Below, in pieces: positions 39,601-45,704 of a stretch of 64,000 nt of DNA (the first letter of the stretch is position 1; each line of letters opens with the position of its first letter). The notes under the pieces were generated by a model that was not told the origin of the DNA, ran no database searches, and saw only the letters and a list, made by a program, of their open reading frames with translations. The stretch is from Aldrovandia affinis (Eukaryota; Chordata; Actinopteri; Notacanthiformes; Halosauridae): NCBI GenBank assembly GCA_029706075.1, contig JAINUG010000020.1, forward strand, positions 7,993,546-8,057,545, written 5' to 3'. Both the position numbers and the translations under genes were made by a program.

Positions 39601-42600
39601 CCCCCAACCTCCTCACCACAGTACACTAAAACCTACCACGATATGATGAATATCACCACATGCATGGCAATTCTCCCATTCATTCTACAAAGCTCATTGT
39701 TAATAATAAAGCGAGACATATGCCATTCCTGCTGTCTGGATATTAAGTTCCTTCTGCAACTGCTGTTGTTGTGATTGACTGGATCAGCCCTAATCTGGGA
39801 GGGCTCGTGGTTGTCATCGTTTCGAGAGCAAATCTGCTAATGAGGAGTGCTGTGGGAACATGTCTCCATTCAAACTGCTGTGGCTCACACACATCTGGTC
39901 GCTTTGAGCGCCATCACTCCAAGCCCTTTCTTCTCCGTTGTTCTAGCATCACCGGTCTCACTCTGTCCATTTCCAGTTAAGTCTTCTGGCCTATGCTGGA
40001 TTTCTACAATGTATGCCTTAAGGCAGGGGTGTCCAATCTTATCCGAGAAGGGCCAGTGTGGGTGCAGGCTTTTGTTCTAGCCCAGCACTAAACAACTGAT
40101 TAAACTAATCAAGGTCTTGATTTTAGACCATGATTGGGGAATTAGTTTAATCAGGTGTTTTAGTGCAGGGCTAGAACAAAAGCCTGCACCCACACCGGCC
40201 CTTCTCGGATAAGATTGGACACCCCTGCCTTAAGGCTTTTTTAAGGCTTATTCTCTTTTTTTAGTGCTCGGGCAACTACAAAGGTGAAGGTTAACACTTC
40301 CAAACAGGGTTCACTCAAAGCACATTAATAATGTGTAAAAACACAATGGTGATGCTCAGCAGCTCATTCATGAAAGACGTGCACACACATGGACACAAGT
40401 ACACACAGAGAGACGCACGCATGCACAGACGCACACACAGGACAGAGGCTGGCACAGAGCACACACCCCTGCCACTGTGACCCAGGGCAGTGCGGTGACA
40501 GGAGTCTGGCAGGCTGGGGGAGCTGTGCGCTCCGTCAATGCATCCCGTCCCTCGTCTGCAGGTTCCACCACTGGACTGGAAGCCGGCCGCACTCACACAA
40601 AAATAACACATTTGCCAAACATTCCGTTTGCCTCCTCTGAACGCCATTAAAGACATTCCGGCTCCTCTCTGCACGCAGTTGGCAAAGGCTAATATTCAAT
40701 TAAGTTAGGCCCCTATACGTCGCTTTGGATAACCATGTAAGATGGGGGTCTCCAAAACCTTGGTCCTGGAGAGCAACAGGGTCTGATTTTTTTTGTCTTC
40801 ACTTTATAAATCAGAAACAAATTCAGACCATACACTATGTTTTTAAATCTAAAACAAACAAAAAAGTCTGACCAATCGCGGACCGGCATTTCTGAATCCT
40901 GACCAATCACTGTCTGCCTTTTCTGCATTGCAGGTTTTACTGAGCAGAGGTCAGAGGCCAAGGAATCCTTCTGACTATTTTAACAACATTCATTGGTCAA
41001 TTCAACTACTGAACAATATTAGGTGACTACCACCTAGAAAACGAATGTTGCAGGGTCAATAGCTCCAATCCTTTGTCTCTGAAGTATAAACCTTTGTTTA
41101 TATGTCAGAGACAAAGGATTGGAGCTATTGTGTACGTTATAGAGAAAAACGTTTGTACACTATAAACACAATTACGGTTATAATAAAAAATAAAGCAAGC
41201 ATGTGTAAACAGTGCTAACACGATTGAAAACAAAGGGAGCAAAGATCCTGCTTGTCACGTGATTGCATCACAACTAACCAAGATCCGTTTTGCAATTGCG
41301 GCCATTTTCACCAAACTCTTTGCTGAAGATTACTGGGCTTAAAGTGGCCAACCAGCAGTGCTAATTATAGCTCAACACAGTTGCACGTCCTGCACAAGCA
41401 CAGACCGGTACCTGTGTTCAAGCCGCGGGTGTGGGGGGGGTGTAGGGTCCGAATTCATGTCCAATTCTATGCCACTTACAGGCCAGAAAGGCAGGTTGGC
41501 CAACAAAATGACCACTACCCACCATCCACCTCTTAACATCAGGCTGAGCAGCATTTCAATATGACGGAGCTGCAGATTTGGAGAAACCACAACCATCTGA
41601 CATCAGTCTGGACATCCACTAGCAGCTCAGTCGGTTACTGACAACAAGAATCTGTACTTAATTCACAGGTGGGGGGGCTCCCAACAAGCTGTCAATCACA
41701 CCGTTAGCATGACAATGTGTAGTGCACACCCAGTGTATGCGTGCGTGCGTGTATGTATGTATGTGTGTGTGTGTGTATATTATCCAGAGCAGTGTATTCT
41801 ATGCCTACGGGTTGGGGGTCTGAATCTAGGACAGAACATGACTGCTGCTGTTGCAATCTTATTGCAAGGTCCTTTGCTTCAATTGTATCTTTAAATACAA
41901 GGGATAAACGGGTCACATGCGGAGGAAGATACATAATCCTGCACCGCACCGTAGAAGGCCATCTCAACCAAATGAATAATGTAAAATATGACAGTGCCAC
42001 ATTCGTAATGGAGCACTTTACCAATAGTGCTTATATAAAACTGTGCTTCAATACACGACTGTCTCGGAATTAAAACACTGTAAATGAATGCCAACTGACT
42101 ATAAAAGCGGACAGAAAGTAAGAGAAATGGCGAGCTGAATGTGCCCTGGACAGCCACTCAGACAACGAAGCACCAGCAGAAATTGGAACGGTGTAGCCCT
42201 GTACGCCATATCCTCTACCTCGGTAGTTATCTAAAAGAACAACTAATATAGCCACTGGCAATGACTCAAAATAGCACAGCTGCCCACTCATTGACTAGAT
42301 ATAGCTAGCTAACCATTGATTATCCCCGACCGGATGGATTATGTACGTTAGCTAGGTTAGCTGGACATTATAACCAACCACCATACACAGCTAGTCTGTT
42401 GTTACAACGGATGTAATTATCATTAGCTAGCTTGCCTTCTGTCAGCAGTCGACCAGAGGTTTAAATATACAATAAGGATGGTTACATTTTCTAGCGAACA
42501 TAGCTAGCTTGCAACAGCAATTAGGCCCAGATCTGAAGGGGTCATTTGTTGTTCAGTGTAGGTAGGCAAGCTAAGCAACATTAGCTACTTGGGTGAGCTA

Positions 42601-43194
42601 AACAAAAATGGGAAAATTTGGTAACGTTGGATAGTTTCAAATATGGGTGCTTAAATTAGACGCAAGCTGGTTAGCTAGCAGATGTTTTAGCCAAGCCAAC
42701 TAGAAGCAACGCGTAGGCATACTAGCTATGCTAGCTAACAAAGGGTCAAAAAGATAGCTAGCGCCGGAGTTACAGGGAACGTAAATATCCTACCACGCAA
42801 TTCTGAGTAACTAAGCGGCTATTATGTTCAATTAAAAACATAAGCGGTAGCTAATGCGTTTATTTAAAAACGCGTTGCTGACGTTTCCATTTTTTTTAAG
42901 CCCGCCTGGGCAACAGTAGACAAGGATTCAGACTAAGAGCACTCCCTCTAGTAATACGGCGTTGGTGCTGCGGGTGTACGGCCAACCGTGGACAAAACAG
43001 CCCCGGCTACGACACAGCTTTGTTCGATTGCTTGCTTGCTCGCTCGCTCTCATACATACATATACACACACCACGTCGCTCGTTATTTTTGACCTGCACA
43101 AGACTACTATCTCTAATTACAATTAATAACACATTACCATGCGTGCTGCTTCTGCCCACGTGCGCTCCTTCTTTCTCTTCTGTTTGTCCTTCAT
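945..43194 (-). CDS. asxl1: ASXL1, Additional sex combs-like 1 (11 coding exons)
   Basis: Nuclear chromatin regulator. Family knowledge: ASXL proteins activate the H2A deubiquitinase BAP1 through the DEUBAD domain and act as Polycomb/Trithorax cofactors. Coding exons on the minus strand: 43194-43138, 21269-21187, 19505-19388, 14472-14322, 13337-13264, 13099-13015, 12747-12584, 11815-11719, 5876-5771, 5369-4484, 3674-945. Every intron is GT-AG, all phases join, and the total is 4,551 nt (1,516 aa; human is about 1,541). Visible domains are HARE-HTH (about 10-86), DEUBAD (about 198-312), an Arg/Lys-rich nuclear-localisation stretch (about 348-375), an NR-box-like LVTQLL (about 1081) and a PHD finger with the [12 protein letters not shown] core (1479-1516). 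The start ([18 protein letters not shown]), the [13 protein letters not shown] stretch and the [15 protein letters not shown] stretch are ASXL1-like rather than ASXL2/3-like, and the KIF3B neighbour agrees. Introns 1 and 8 are inflated by transposons. Confidence 0.96.
4484..5369 (-). CDS. asxl1: ASXL1 exon 10
   Basis: Encodes residues 312-607. It starts in the DEUBAD tail ([11 protein letters not shown]), continues through a basic stretch ([10 protein letters not shown] to DLRRRARR, likely nuclear localisation), a Ser/acidic segment and a Pro-Ser-Thr minisatellite (4640-4745). It ends in the conserved [19 protein letters not shown] and [18 protein letters not shown] block. The acceptor is gttctggtccag at 5370; the donor is gtatgg at 4483. 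The 886-nt length keeps phase with both neighbours. Confidence 0.95.
5771..5876 (-). CDS. asxl1: ASXL1 exon 9 (DEUBAD domain)
   Basis: 106 nt, residues 277-312: [20 protein letters not shown] followed by [16 protein letters not shown], the second half of the ASX homology/DEUBAD domain that contacts BAP1. The acceptor is cacccacacag and the donor gtaagac. Its upstream intron (intron 8, 5.8 kb) is filled with mobile elements. Confidence 0.95.
6021..6400 (+). mobile_element. Retroviral-type LTR fragment with tRNA-Pro primer-binding site
   Basis: The key signal is TGGGGGCTCATCCGGGAT at 6326-6343, the primer-binding-site sequence for tRNA-Pro used by gammaretrovirus-like elements. It lies six bases after an LTR-like ACA end (6318-6320). 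Upstream are a TATA-like catataagg (about 6148) and a GC-rich U3-like stretch. No gag, pol or env is present and no second LTR was found. The left border is uncertain (perhaps 6072, TGTGG). Old, non-coding remnant in ASXL1 intron 8. Confidence 0.6.
6456..6499. repeat. Short minisatellite, left part
   Basis: Units of about 30 bp (taaggggactaaagagac...), continued on the far side of the 5.1-kb composite insertion at 11639-11705. A diverged unit lies at 5987-6020. Confidence 0.6.
6676..8278 (-). mobile_element. Tc1/mariner element A, full length, dead transposase
   Basis: TA-flanked, 1.6 kb, with inverted repeats of about 200 bp that each contain the CAGTGAAGGAAATAAGTATT-type end and a second internal copy (IR/DR architecture). 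The transposase reads minus from [10 protein letters not shown] (7910) to about 6900. The HTH half is broken soon after the start; the catalytic half shows [16 protein letters not shown] and [11 protein letters not shown] (DDE type). Several frame breaks make it inactive. Confidence 0.93.
6900..7910 (-). pseudogene. Tc1 transposase pseudogene (element A)
   Basis: Pieces at 7910-7860, 7712-7473 and 7453-6953. An early frame shift follows [15 protein letters not shown], and another break lies near 7460. The DDE core with [13 protein letters not shown] is intact. Confidence 0.85.
8289..9331 (-). mobile_element. Tc1/mariner element B, internally deleted
   Basis: TA-flanked, 1.04 kb, with short inverted ends CACCGATCAGCCACAACATT and ...ATGCTGATCGGTG. 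Transposase, minus: [20 protein letters not shown] start (about 9192), HTH/linker ending [13 protein letters not shown], then a deletion of about 115 bp near 8650 when set beside its sister copy at 32035-32970, then [16 protein letters not shown]. Not functional. Confidence 0.9.
9383..10618 (-). mobile_element. Tc1/mariner element C, nearly intact
   Basis: TA-flanked, 1,236 bp, ends CGCTGCCCGTCCC and GGGGCCAGGCAGTG. Transposase, minus, from [20 protein letters not shown] (10460): HTH ([20 protein letters not shown]), [36 protein letters not shown]. Only a break near 9930 and a Trp-to-stop change just before PQSPDLNP are visible. The second copy, 34531-35768, is very similar and keeps the Trp. 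Confidence 0.92.
9439..10460 (-). pseudogene. Tc1 transposase pseudogene (element C)
   Basis: Two long frames, 10460-9933 and 9926-9630, then the C-terminal part after a single in-frame TGA/TAG-type stop next to the third catalytic region. Roughly 340 codons, the normal Tc1 length. Confidence 0.85.
10620..11110. repeat. Direct duplication inside the composite transposon
   Basis: About 60 bp at 10620-10680 (attattcagcgttggccctc...caagatcacattt) recurs at 11045-11105 with a few changes. The 365 bp between them has no recognised feature. Confidence 0.6.
11639..11705. repeat. Minisatellite, right part
   Basis: Two and a half units of about 30 bp (aaagagacactgtccctcag taaggggact) ending 14 bp from the exon 8 donor. 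Confidence 0.65.
11719..11815 (-). CDS. asxl1: ASXL1 exon 8 (DEUBAD domain)
   Basis: 97 nt, residues 245-276: [20 protein letters not shown] then [13 protein letters not shown]. The acceptor follows a GA/CT-rich tract (ccctccag); the donor is gtgagc. A short minisatellite lies directly downstream at 11639-11705. Confidence 0.95.
11940..12580. repeat. Long purine-rich (GA) tract in ASXL1 intron 7
   Basis: The plus strand from about 12180 to 12560 is almost entirely A/G (gagagagggaacagagggag type), so the pre-mRNA is C/U-rich directly after the exon 7 donor. A weaker GA stretch lies at 11945-11990. Long open frames here on either strand are compositional artefacts. Confidence 0.85.
12584..12747 (-). 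CDS. asxl1: ASXL1 exon 7 (start of DEUBAD domain)
   Basis: 164 nt, residues 190-244: [38 protein letters not shown], then a leucine-rich [14 protein letters not shown]. The [12 protein letters not shown] signature is invariant in ASXL proteins. The acceptor tract is cccccctccccccag and the donor gtcagc. A long polypyrimidine stretch (sense strand) follows in the intron. Confidence 0.96.
13015..13099 (-). CDS. asxl1: ASXL1 exon 6
   Basis: 85 nt, residues 162-189: [20 protein letters not shown] then VNGEHVPS. It matches the [13 protein letters not shown] block typical of ASXL1. The acceptor is gtgtggcag and the donor gtgagc. Confidence 0.94.
13130..13225. repeat. TCAC/TCTCAG microsatellite
   Basis: cagtctcagtctcagtcaca and (ctctca)n units in the 164-bp intron 5, close to the exon 6 acceptor. 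Confidence 0.75.
13264..13337 (-). CDS. asxl1: ASXL1 exon 5
   Basis: 74 nt, residues 137-161: [20 protein letters not shown] then SRSTQ. This Ser/Glu-rich block is diagnostic for ASXL1. The acceptor is ctgtttcag and the donor gtacgt. Confidence 0.94.
13640..13795. repeat. CA-rich microsatellite in ASXL1 intron 4
   Basis: Interrupted (CA)n/(GCACACAC)n block ending in a C-run at 13781-13791. Confidence 0.8.
14036..14158 (+). mobile_element. Non-LTR retrotransposon 3' tail
   Basis: Sequence of the type ccactgtcgccttaggcttc ... gcgttttgtgactgcatg ... aaaagccctatacaactaataaa, the familiar 3' end of fish LINEs (gcgctttgtgac...aaagcgctatacaaataaa). Truncated, with no coding part. Confidence 0.55.
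14322..14472 (-). CDS. asxl1: ASXL1 exon 4
   Basis: 151 nt, residues 87-136: KNALQWTKS, a poorly conserved Gly/Pro/Glu-rich linker, and [16 protein letters not shown]. It corresponds to the human KDALQWSRH...ESCGSNEAS...GEND segment. The acceptor is ccccctgcag and the donor gtaggt. Confidence 0.93.
14473..15996. other. ASXL1 intron 3, left part: no gene seen
   Basis: Mostly unique-looking sequence. The only candidate site is a CTCF-like CCACCAGGGGGAGA at 15654-15667, 12 of 14 positions to the usual consensus. Confidence 0.4.
15997..17621 (-). mobile_element. Tc1/mariner element D, full length, dead transposase
   Basis: TA-flanked, 1.6 kb, inverted repeats of about 200 bp with CAGTGAGCACCATAATTCAT ends. 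Transposase pieces on minus: [20 protein letters not shown] (17280 on), [57 protein letters not shown] and [16 protein letters not shown]. At least three frame breaks; SPDLNP is altered to STDLNP. Confidence 0.92.
16287..17280 (-). pseudogene. Tc1 transposase pseudogene (element D)
   Basis: Broken frames at 17343-17161, 17082-16831, 16927-16733 and 16787-16287 together cover a normal Tc1 transposase. Confidence 0.85.
17826..17931. repeat. About 42-bp minisatellite
   Basis: Units of the form agataccacagtactgttca + tagcacagggaaatcacc. Nearly three copies, the last cut by the hAT insertion; the remainder resumes at 19326-19350. Confidence 0.75.
17932..19325 (+). mobile_element. hAT element, BED/ZBED5-like, internally deleted
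   Basis: Perfect 16-bp inverted ends CAGTGGTTCTCAAAGT, flanked by the 8-bp duplication gcctagag (17924-17931 and 19326-19333), the hAT signature. The plus strand keeps a start [14 protein letters not shown] (18504), a BED-finger piece [20 protein letters not shown] (about 18740) and the C-terminal [20 protein letters not shown] piece (about 18970). The catalytic middle is gone. Confidence 0.92.
18504..19095 (+). pseudogene. Deleted BED-finger hAT transposase remnant
   Basis: N-terminal BED-type zinc finger and C-terminal dimerisation pieces fused by deletion. Similar to the ZBED5 family by recognition of the finger and the [11 protein letters not shown] tail. Confidence 0.7.
19388..19505 (-). 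CDS. asxl1: ASXL1 exon 3 (HARE-HTH domain)
   Basis: 118 nt, residues 47-86: [20 protein letters not shown] then [20 protein letters not shown], the winged-helix HARE-HTH core that is thought to bind DNA. The acceptor is tctctccccacag and the donor gtactg. The domain is two residues longer than I expect from mammals, in the VRGDRVKNS loop. A hAT transposon sits 62 bp downstream in the intron. Confidence 0.95.
19506..21186. other. ASXL1 intron 2: no gene seen
   Basis: TAA-rich microsatellite at 19560-19627. The rest is AT-rich unassigned sequence, possibly including an old DNA transposon around 20465-20690. No supported exon. Confidence 0.4.
21187..21269 (-). CDS. asxl1: ASXL1 exon 2 (HARE-HTH domain)
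   Basis: 83 nt, residues 20-46: [20 protein letters not shown] then TKGLKEM. This is the first helices of the HARE-HTH. The acceptor is gttctgctccag and the donor gtaacc. The split Ser codon (AG/T) joins directly to exon 3, without the extra Arg codon present in the human MRSGT form. Confidence 0.96.
21771..21912 (+). mobile_element. tRNA-derived SINE
   Basis: Box A-like tggctcaatagacctgtaga and box B-like gggtttgattcgc, followed by the conserved fish tail actgtaagttgctttggata / aaagcatctgttaaat. It shares the whole length with the copy at 62244-62403. Defective as a tRNA. Confidence 0.8.
21960..22345 (+). mobile_element. LINE fragment, ORF2 C terminus
   Basis: Plus-strand frame ending at 22270 with [20 protein letters not shown] and [20 protein letters not shown], the usual C-terminal end of fish L2/CR1-type reverse transcriptase ORFs (consensus FSVLAPxLWNxLP). 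5'-truncated. The Trp-Asn-x-Leu-Pro core is kept. Confidence 0.75.
22386..25307 (-). mobile_element. hAT element, ZNF862-like transposase
   Basis: Ends CAGGGTTTCCGTTAC and mirrored GTAACGGAAACCCTG-like (right end 25293-25307), flanked by the 8-bp duplication atgctagt (22378-22385, 25308-25315). The minus-strand transposase spans 25040 to 22959: [64 protein letters not shown] and C-terminal hAT block [18 protein letters not shown]. One break lies near 24686, one near 23240, and a probable intron lies between. Confidence 0.93.
22959..25040 (-). pseudogene. hAT transposase (ZNF862-type), slightly decayed
   Basis: Three frames cover it: 25040-24687, 24685-23768 and 23243-22959. The middle frame ends TQGG|gtaagtag, a good donor; a ccctcag acceptor near 23408 precedes a frame [18 protein letters not shown] that leads to the C-terminal block after a one-base shift near 23240. 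The N-terminal zinc finger expected of this family is not visible. Confidence 0.8.
25316..26192. other. ASXL1 intron 1 stretch without recognised features
   Basis: AT-rich, no open frame or repeat structure recognised. Confidence 0.4.
26193..27713 (-). mobile_element. Tc1/mariner element E (DD34E)
   Basis: TA-flanked, 1.5 kb, short ends CACTGCTCAAAGAAATTAA / TTAATTTCTTTGAGCAGTG. The minus-strand transposase starts [11 protein letters not shown] (27417), with the HTH pieces [20 protein letters not shown] and [17 protein letters not shown]. The catalytic half (26974-26414) is open: [42 protein letters not shown], with 34 residues between the second Asp and the Glu. A few stops lie in the N-terminal half. 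Confidence 0.93.
26411..27417 (-). pseudogene. Tc1 transposase pseudogene (element E)
   Basis: C-terminal 186 residues uninterrupted; stops at about residue 12 and in the linker. Ends in [17 protein letters not shown]. Confidence 0.85.
27714..28679. other. ASXL1 intron 1 stretch without recognised genes
   Basis: Nothing convincing. On the minus strand an isolated ATG-to-donor segment ([10 protein letters not shown] then gtaggt, about 28330-28295) has no partner exon and is not called. Confidence 0.4.
28680..30219 (-). mobile_element. Tc1/mariner element F, left end truncated
   Basis: The right end reads TGTTCTAAAACTTTTGACCG + GTAGTG (to 30219). The matching left repeat begins only at its inner part (catttttccagtttttattg, 28680), so about 27 terminal bases are missing. 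Transposase, minus, from [20 protein letters not shown] (29817): [42 protein letters not shown]. At least three frame breaks. Confidence 0.9.
28795..29817 (-). pseudogene. Tc1 transposase pseudogene (element F)
   Basis: Frames 29817-29605, 29683-29489, 29488-29054 and 29133-28795 tile the protein. SPDLNP is changed to SLDLNP. Confidence 0.85.
30220..31201. other. ASXL1 intron 1 stretch without recognised features
   Basis: No exon, repeat or RNA gene recognised. Confidence 0.4.
32035..32970 (-). mobile_element. Tc1/mariner element G, 5' truncated sister of element B
   Basis: The right end GGCTGATCGGTG and TA (32971-32972) match element B; the left end is lost. It keeps the roughly 115-bp segment missing from element B (around 32140-32255). 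Minus transposase pieces: [59 protein letters not shown]. Frame breaks throughout. Confidence 0.85.
33290..34213 (-). pseudogene. Tc1 transposase pseudogene (element H)
   Basis: Frames 34129-33941 and 33925-33464 plus flanking broken pieces. An in-frame stop directly follows PIEMLW. Confidence 0.8.
34531..35768 (-). mobile_element. Tc1/mariner element I, nested inside element H
   Basis: 1,238 bp, same family as element C. Ends CACTGCCCGTCC and GGCCAGGCAGTA (last base changed from G). Transposase, minus, from [20 protein letters not shown] (35606). The C-terminal frame 34957-34634 keeps [20 protein letters not shown], including the Trp lost in element C. Confidence 0.93.
34587..35606 (-). pseudogene. 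Tc1 transposase pseudogene (element I)
   Basis: Frames 35606-35328, 35221-34979 and 34957-34634 with small indels between; otherwise complete. Confidence 0.82.
36382..38269. other. ASXL1 intron 1 stretch: tandem duplication only
   Basis: A 32-bp direct duplication (gcagctgggcggtgtctcta) occurs at about 37298 and 37332. A poly-A/poly-T patch lies at 37799-37827. No supported exon. Confidence 0.45.
38270..38600 (+). mobile_element. 5S rRNA-derived SINE (SINE3 type)
   Basis: The head matches the 3' half of 5S rRNA: ctctcatgccagatccctca, agacagggttgggcttggg, cacctggacaggaggcc, aaaaccaggctgctg (5S: ...GATCTCGGAAGC..AGCAGGGTCGGGC..TACCTGGATGGGAGACC..ACCAGGTGCTG). It is followed by the body known from fish 5S SINEs: ccagcaggggg, ggggacactgtgctatggca, cagacgagaaattaaaccag + aggtcctgac, ggtcattaa. 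Diverged, so old. Confidence 0.78.
39193..39515. repeat. 39-41 bp tandem repeat, about 8 copies
   Basis: Unit gagagcaacgaactgtccat + cactgtctctatgactaca; later units read gctacggact and lose a few bases. Confidence 0.92.
40024..40227. mobile_element. Palindromic hAT MITE (204 bp)
   Basis: Two near-perfect inverted arms of about 90 bp starting CAGGGGTGTCCAATCTTATC, flanked by the 8-bp duplication ccttaagg (40016-40023, 40228-40235). No coding capacity. The terminal CAGGGGTG is hAT-like. Confidence 0.93.
41057..41130. repeat. Perfect 26-bp inverted repeat (hairpin)
   Basis: Arms caatagctccaatcctttgt + ctctga (41057-41082) and the exact reverse complement (41105-41130), with a 22-nt loop. Confidence 0.9.
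41725..41785. repeat. TGTG/TATG microsatellite
   Basis: gcgtgcgtgcgtgtatgtat followed by (gt)n. No function inferred. Confidence 0.8.
43138..43194 (-). CDS. asxl1: ASXL1 exon 1 (start codon)
   Basis: 57 nt, 19 residues: [19 protein letters not shown]. The start context gaggaaATGA has a purine at -3. The donor is gtaatg at 43137. The N-terminal sequence is nearly identical to human ASXL1. The next exon is 21.9 kb away. Confidence 0.95.
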
Positions 43195-43639
43195 TTCCTC
43201 TCCGTCTTTCCTTTTCTCTTGCGGCTGTCTTCTGCTTTGTAGCAGCGGATGGAAAAACCGTGTGTGATAGCTAGCTGGTTAGCGATGATTTCCCGTTTTC
43301 GGTCGCCTTCCTTCCCCTTGCACAAAACACACACGTTTTCTTGTTCGTCGTGGCGTGCCTAATAACAAGCGCTTCCGTAGCGCAGATTTTTCTTTATCTA
43401 TAGATAGCTATGTGGGTTGTTGTTCTGGCGCCGTTCTTTGTAATGCTAGCTAATAAACACACATAGGGCACATAGACCAGCCCCGAGCTGCGACCAACGC
43501 TTCTGGCATACTGCAGGAAATCCTCACTTTGGAATGCAAGCAGGAGAGAACATAACAACGAGGTCAAAGGTCACACACACACTGCAGGAATGCAACACAA
43601 AACAACTCTCTCCCATCCCCCTCTCGCAGCCAACGCTAC

Positions 43640-43780
43640 ACTGGAGCTTTTCTGACCGAGAACACGCCATTGTGGCTCATCATGTCGAGGGAGAGGTAAA
43701 AACCTGAGAGCCAAAATGGCGTCGATTTCATTTACCCACCCCCCTCAATTTCTTGCGAATGCAATATGGCGCTTTCCATT
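43640..43780 (-). promoter_or_regulatory. Candidate ASXL1 promoter with YY1-like motifs
   Basis: About 0.45-0.6 kb upstream of the ASXL1 ATG. The minus strand carries CGCCATTTTGG (43722-43712) and GCGCCATATTG (43772-43762), both fitting the CGCCATnTT YY1 core, and the plus strand has acgccattgtgg near 43664-43675. No TATA box was seen. Clustered YY1 sites are common at TATA-less housekeeping promoters. The TSS position is inferred only. Confidence 0.4.
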
Positions 43781-44679
43781 GTGCCGATTGTTCTGATAGG
43801 TTTCAACTGGCTACTGCAAAGCACCATACAGTGTCCAGTCGTGAATTATGCATAGGGAGGACATGTACACAACACATGCACATTGGTGCACTGTTTACAT
43901 TGGGGATAATACAAAATTGAATACGTGACCGATGTTTACCTCAACATGGCTTGTTATATTTAGCGTTACCTAAGCTATAACTGAGGTTGCGGAGAGCAAT
44001 GCCATTTTATTCAATCGTCTTTAAGGGACACGATACTACTTTCCCTAAAACTGCAATCATCACAAGTATGCCCGACAGACGGTTGTTTCCGAAAGCTTTT
44101 AAAAAATGCAGGACGTGTAGAGCTGGTTCTACGCAAAACACATTTAAGAAATCCGAGCAGCCCCACCCAGCGGACGACGTGCGAACGGTCCCTTGGTTGG
44201 TGGGTGGGGCGGTACTCTTTTATCCGTTCTAGTGCTGTGTCCATTTATCTTTGATAACACGAATTTAATTTACATTTTGCTTCCCTCATCTCACCACCAA
44301 ACAAATGGCAACATTAATTAGGCAAGTCACATGACTAGTAAGGGCTTATGGATGGAAATATCAATGCAGACGCCAGTAGTAGGGCAAGTGGCTAACAGCA
44401 ACATAGAGCATTGTGACTGAATGCTTTGGATTTCTGACTTAGATTAATTTTCCACAGCACACCTATCAGTCTGTACTTGTGTCAGGTTCAGTTGCCGTGG
44501 TGAAGCAATGCTGTTGCTCCTTTTGGCAAAGTACGTACCCCCAAATGTTTGTGTAAACTGTCATATTGAACAATGTGAAAACAAGGCCTATTAACTGGAC
44601 AGCAGGCTGGATAAGAACTTAAAATAAAGTGACACATTTCCAGACTCAATACTAAGCAATCACACCCTAATATGTCTCA

Positions 44680-44772
44680 TTGCTTAAGGGCACAGCAGAA
44701 GTGCCCGATCTGGGGATCAAACCCACAGCCTTAGTATTACAAACCCAGTGCACTAACCATTATACTATACCA
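44680..44772 (-). mobile_element. tRNA-derived SINE fragment
   Basis: Minus strand: tggtatagtataatggttag (box A zone), gtgggtttgatccccag (box B zone) and then gtgcccttaagcaatgag, the usual body of fish tRNA SINEs. It lies between KIF3B and ASXL1. No intact acceptor stem, so not a tRNA gene. Confidence 0.7.
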
Positions 44773-45598
44773 TCTGTGTCTGCACATCAGTAACAAAAAC
44801 TGTGTTAATTCCTTCTCTCATCTGTAAGAAAATAATCAATTCAGTTGCATTAATGATAGTCTTTCTTTAATCATACAAATTATAATACAAAATAATATGG
44901 AAAAGAAATACTATGGGCATATTTCTAATCTGTGATGAGTGCAAGGTGTTACTCTTTTAACAGGGGCTTTGGTGTTATTTAAGGTAATAATACAGTTTCC
45001 ATCTATTTCAGCCATTTTTACTTTTACTTTTAAGTCTTACAGTAAAACAATGTGAGAGGCCATCTTCCCGATATATTTTACTTTCACTCACGTTGGCAAG
45101 CCCCCACGCATCCACACAACCAAAACTGAAATAGGATTCTCTCTGATGGTCAGTTAACCGTACAACCATTTTGTTCACGTCACACAATATAAAGAAATAA
45201 ATAAAAAAAATAACATCCTGTATATTGAAAAAAAAGTAATTAATTTAAAAAATTGAACTGGTGCAAAGTACACAAAAATATGTTTTTAAAACTGTATACA
45301 AATCGCAAATAATAAAAAAAAACAATATTGTCAGTGCAGTGAACAAGTCATATAGGTGTATCTACGGGACTGCTCATACATCAATGGCGAACAGGGAAGA
45401 ATTAAACAAGCAAATATAAATAAATACATACATAAATAAATAATATTGTACACCATAGTTATAGGGTAAAATCTATTGAATTTGCTTTCAAGTTGAATTC
45501 CAGGGTGGATTTTTTTGTAATATTGTAACAGTAGCAGCAGCAACAGCCGCGAGCCTGAGGAAGTGAGTATAATGTAGAAAGGACAGACAGGGGGGGTG

Positions 45599-45704
45599 TC
45601 ACTTGGGGACGAGTCCACGGCATTGTGGGTAGAGGGGGGGTCCTGAGCTGGATGCACTCTGTGAGGAGGCGGGGCTACCCCCTGTTTTCCCCATCCGGGG
45701 CCTA
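45599..45704 (-). CDS. kif3b: KIF3B exon 9 (C terminus)
   Basis: 106 nt with the TGA stop at 45601-45599. Encodes [20 protein letters not shown] then [15 protein letters not shown], matching the vertebrate KIF3B terminus LYPQSRGLVPK. The acceptor is tctctgtttcccag, after a 93-bp intron. Confidence 0.94.

Larger units (their letters stand above)
43195..45598. other. KIF3B-ASXL1 intergenic interval
   Basis: Contains the ASXL1 5' UTR/promoter zone (43.2-43.8 kb), a tRNA-SINE fragment (44.7 kb) and the AT-rich likely KIF3B 3' UTR (about 44.9-45.6 kb). No other gene is supported. Confidence 0.6.

Noticed and set aside
41840-43000. Repeated gctagctaac-type motifs
   Set aside because: Common background sequence in fish genomes; no regular array or inverted ends.
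945-43194. Assignment to ASXL2 or ASXL3
   Set aside because: The N terminus, the [13 protein letters not shown] block and the KIF3B neighbour all favour ASXL1, although [20 protein letters not shown] is shared with ASXL3.
44680-44772. Possible tRNA gene
   Set aside because: A and B boxes are present but no acceptor stem pairs and the SINE body follows.
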